Part shown: in pieces, positions 63,711 to 64,000 of the stretch
How positions within the stretch are numbered: the stretch's first letter is position 1
How the letters are laid out: each line of letters starts with the position of its first letter
Assembly (NCBI RefSeq): GCF_002563895.1
Contig: NZ_PDJB01000001.1
Coordinates: 2,587,501-2,651,500 of the forward strand
From: Pseudomonas lurida
GTDB taxonomy: Bacteria > Pseudomonadota > Gammaproteobacteria > Pseudomonadales > Pseudomonadaceae
Length of the DNA stretch: 64,000 nt
Direction of reading: 5' to 3'
Made by a program: the position numbers and the translations under genes
Notes under the pieces: generated by a model
What the model was told of the DNA's origin: nothing
The model's input: only the letters and a program-made list of their open reading frames with translations
Database searches by the model: none

Positions 63711-64000
63711 TCACACAATGCCAGTGGCGTAGAAAGTACCGATCACCACGAACACCGCGAGGGTCTTGATGATCGTGATACCGAAGATGTCCTTGTAGGC
63801 TTCGCGGTGGGTCAGCCCGGTCACCGCCAGCAGCGTGATCACCGCGCCGTTGTGGGGCAGGGTGTCCATGCCGCCGCTGGCCATGGCCGCGACGCGGTGC
63901 AGCACTTCAAGCGGGATATTGGCCGCATGGGCCGCCGAAATAAAGCTTTCGGACATGGCCGCCAAGGCAATGCTCATGCCGCCCGACGCGGAGCCGGTGA
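63711..64000 (-). CDS. GntP-family permease, C-terminal end (cut by window end)
   Basis: The frame enters from beyond 64000 and stops at 63711, giving about 96 residues of a GntP/gluconate-type permease: SGGMSIALAAMSESFISAAH, then MDTLPHNGAVITLLAVTGLT and a last helix ending YATGIV. It is the first known gene of the minus-strand run permease / bdhA / acetoacetyl-CoA synthetase, so the substrate is probably 3-hydroxybutyrate or acetoacetate. The stop lies seven bases before the bdhA ATG. Confidence 0.85.
   Translation of the reverse strand, partial: TGSASGGMSIALAAMSESFISAAHAANIPLEVLHRVAAMASGGMDTLPHNGAVITLLAVTGLTHREAYKDIFGITIIKTLAVFVVIGTFYATGIV

Overview
The window reads as a chromosomal stretch of a fluorescent-group Pseudomonas. 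The evidence is high GC with sharp AT-rich dips only at toxin tips, Pseudomonas-typical families (DUF1652, DUF2789, DksA2-type DksA, two TonB-dependent receptors), and many intergenic inverted repeats built on TGTGGGAGC and GGCAAGCC. No tRNA, rRNA, CRISPR array, phage or transposase gene was seen.

Layout. 1-14.4 kb is a complete myo-inositol utilisation locus. A divergent RpiR-type regulator faces iolC(-DUF2090), iolE, iolB, an iolI-like isomerase, iolD, iolG and a second Gfo/Idh dehydrogenase, followed by a ribose-type ABC importer (binding protein, double ATPase, permease). Two exact GGAA-N6-TTCC palindromes, the motif known for rhizobial IolR, lie before iolC and before the importer, so one repressor probably controls both. 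14.7-23.4 kb holds dksA2, a chemoreceptor with a C-terminal sensor-like domain, four small unknown genes, a betaine-type binding protein, and a DUF2946/TonB receptor pair.

23.9-31.7 kb is an Rhs polymorphic-toxin island read on the minus strand. It has one full Rhs gene ending in an ADP-ribosyltransferase-like tip of the cholera/heat-labile enterotoxin A type, with its immunity gene. Behind it are three displaced toxin/immunity cassettes, and the farthest is truncated and frameshifted. Two of the cassettes are preceded by the same 42-bp repeat and a related long palindrome.

32-39.5 kb has a second TonB receptor (with STN domain), a LysR/AbrB-transporter pair, an FAH-family hydrolase with an AraC regulator, and a GNAT gene. 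A likely small RNA follows at 39.6-39.77 kb, then a diguanylate cyclase. 41.6-43.4 kb is an ECF sigma / membrane anti-sigma / CnrX-like sensor set with overlapping stops and starts. 43.5-50.7 kb is mostly housekeeping: an SCP2 protein, a histidine phosphatase, SohB, an MFS exporter with LysR, and a TerC-CBS-CorC protein preceded by a 52-codon upstream ORF.

51.2-57.9 kb is a catabolic cluster: polar amino-acid type ABC importer, RidA, IclR regulator, a D-threonine-aldolase/D-serine-dehydratase-fold PLP enzyme and a KDG-type kinase. Together they suggest uptake and breakdown of an amino sugar acid such as D-glucosaminate to KDPG. 57.9-64 kb has a parvulin, a large soluble hybrid histidine kinase, and the ketone-body set acetoacetyl-CoA synthetase, 3-hydroxybutyrate dehydrogenase and GntP permease (cut by the window end).

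All calls come from reading the sequence. Family names are recognised from motifs and context and were not searched against a database.
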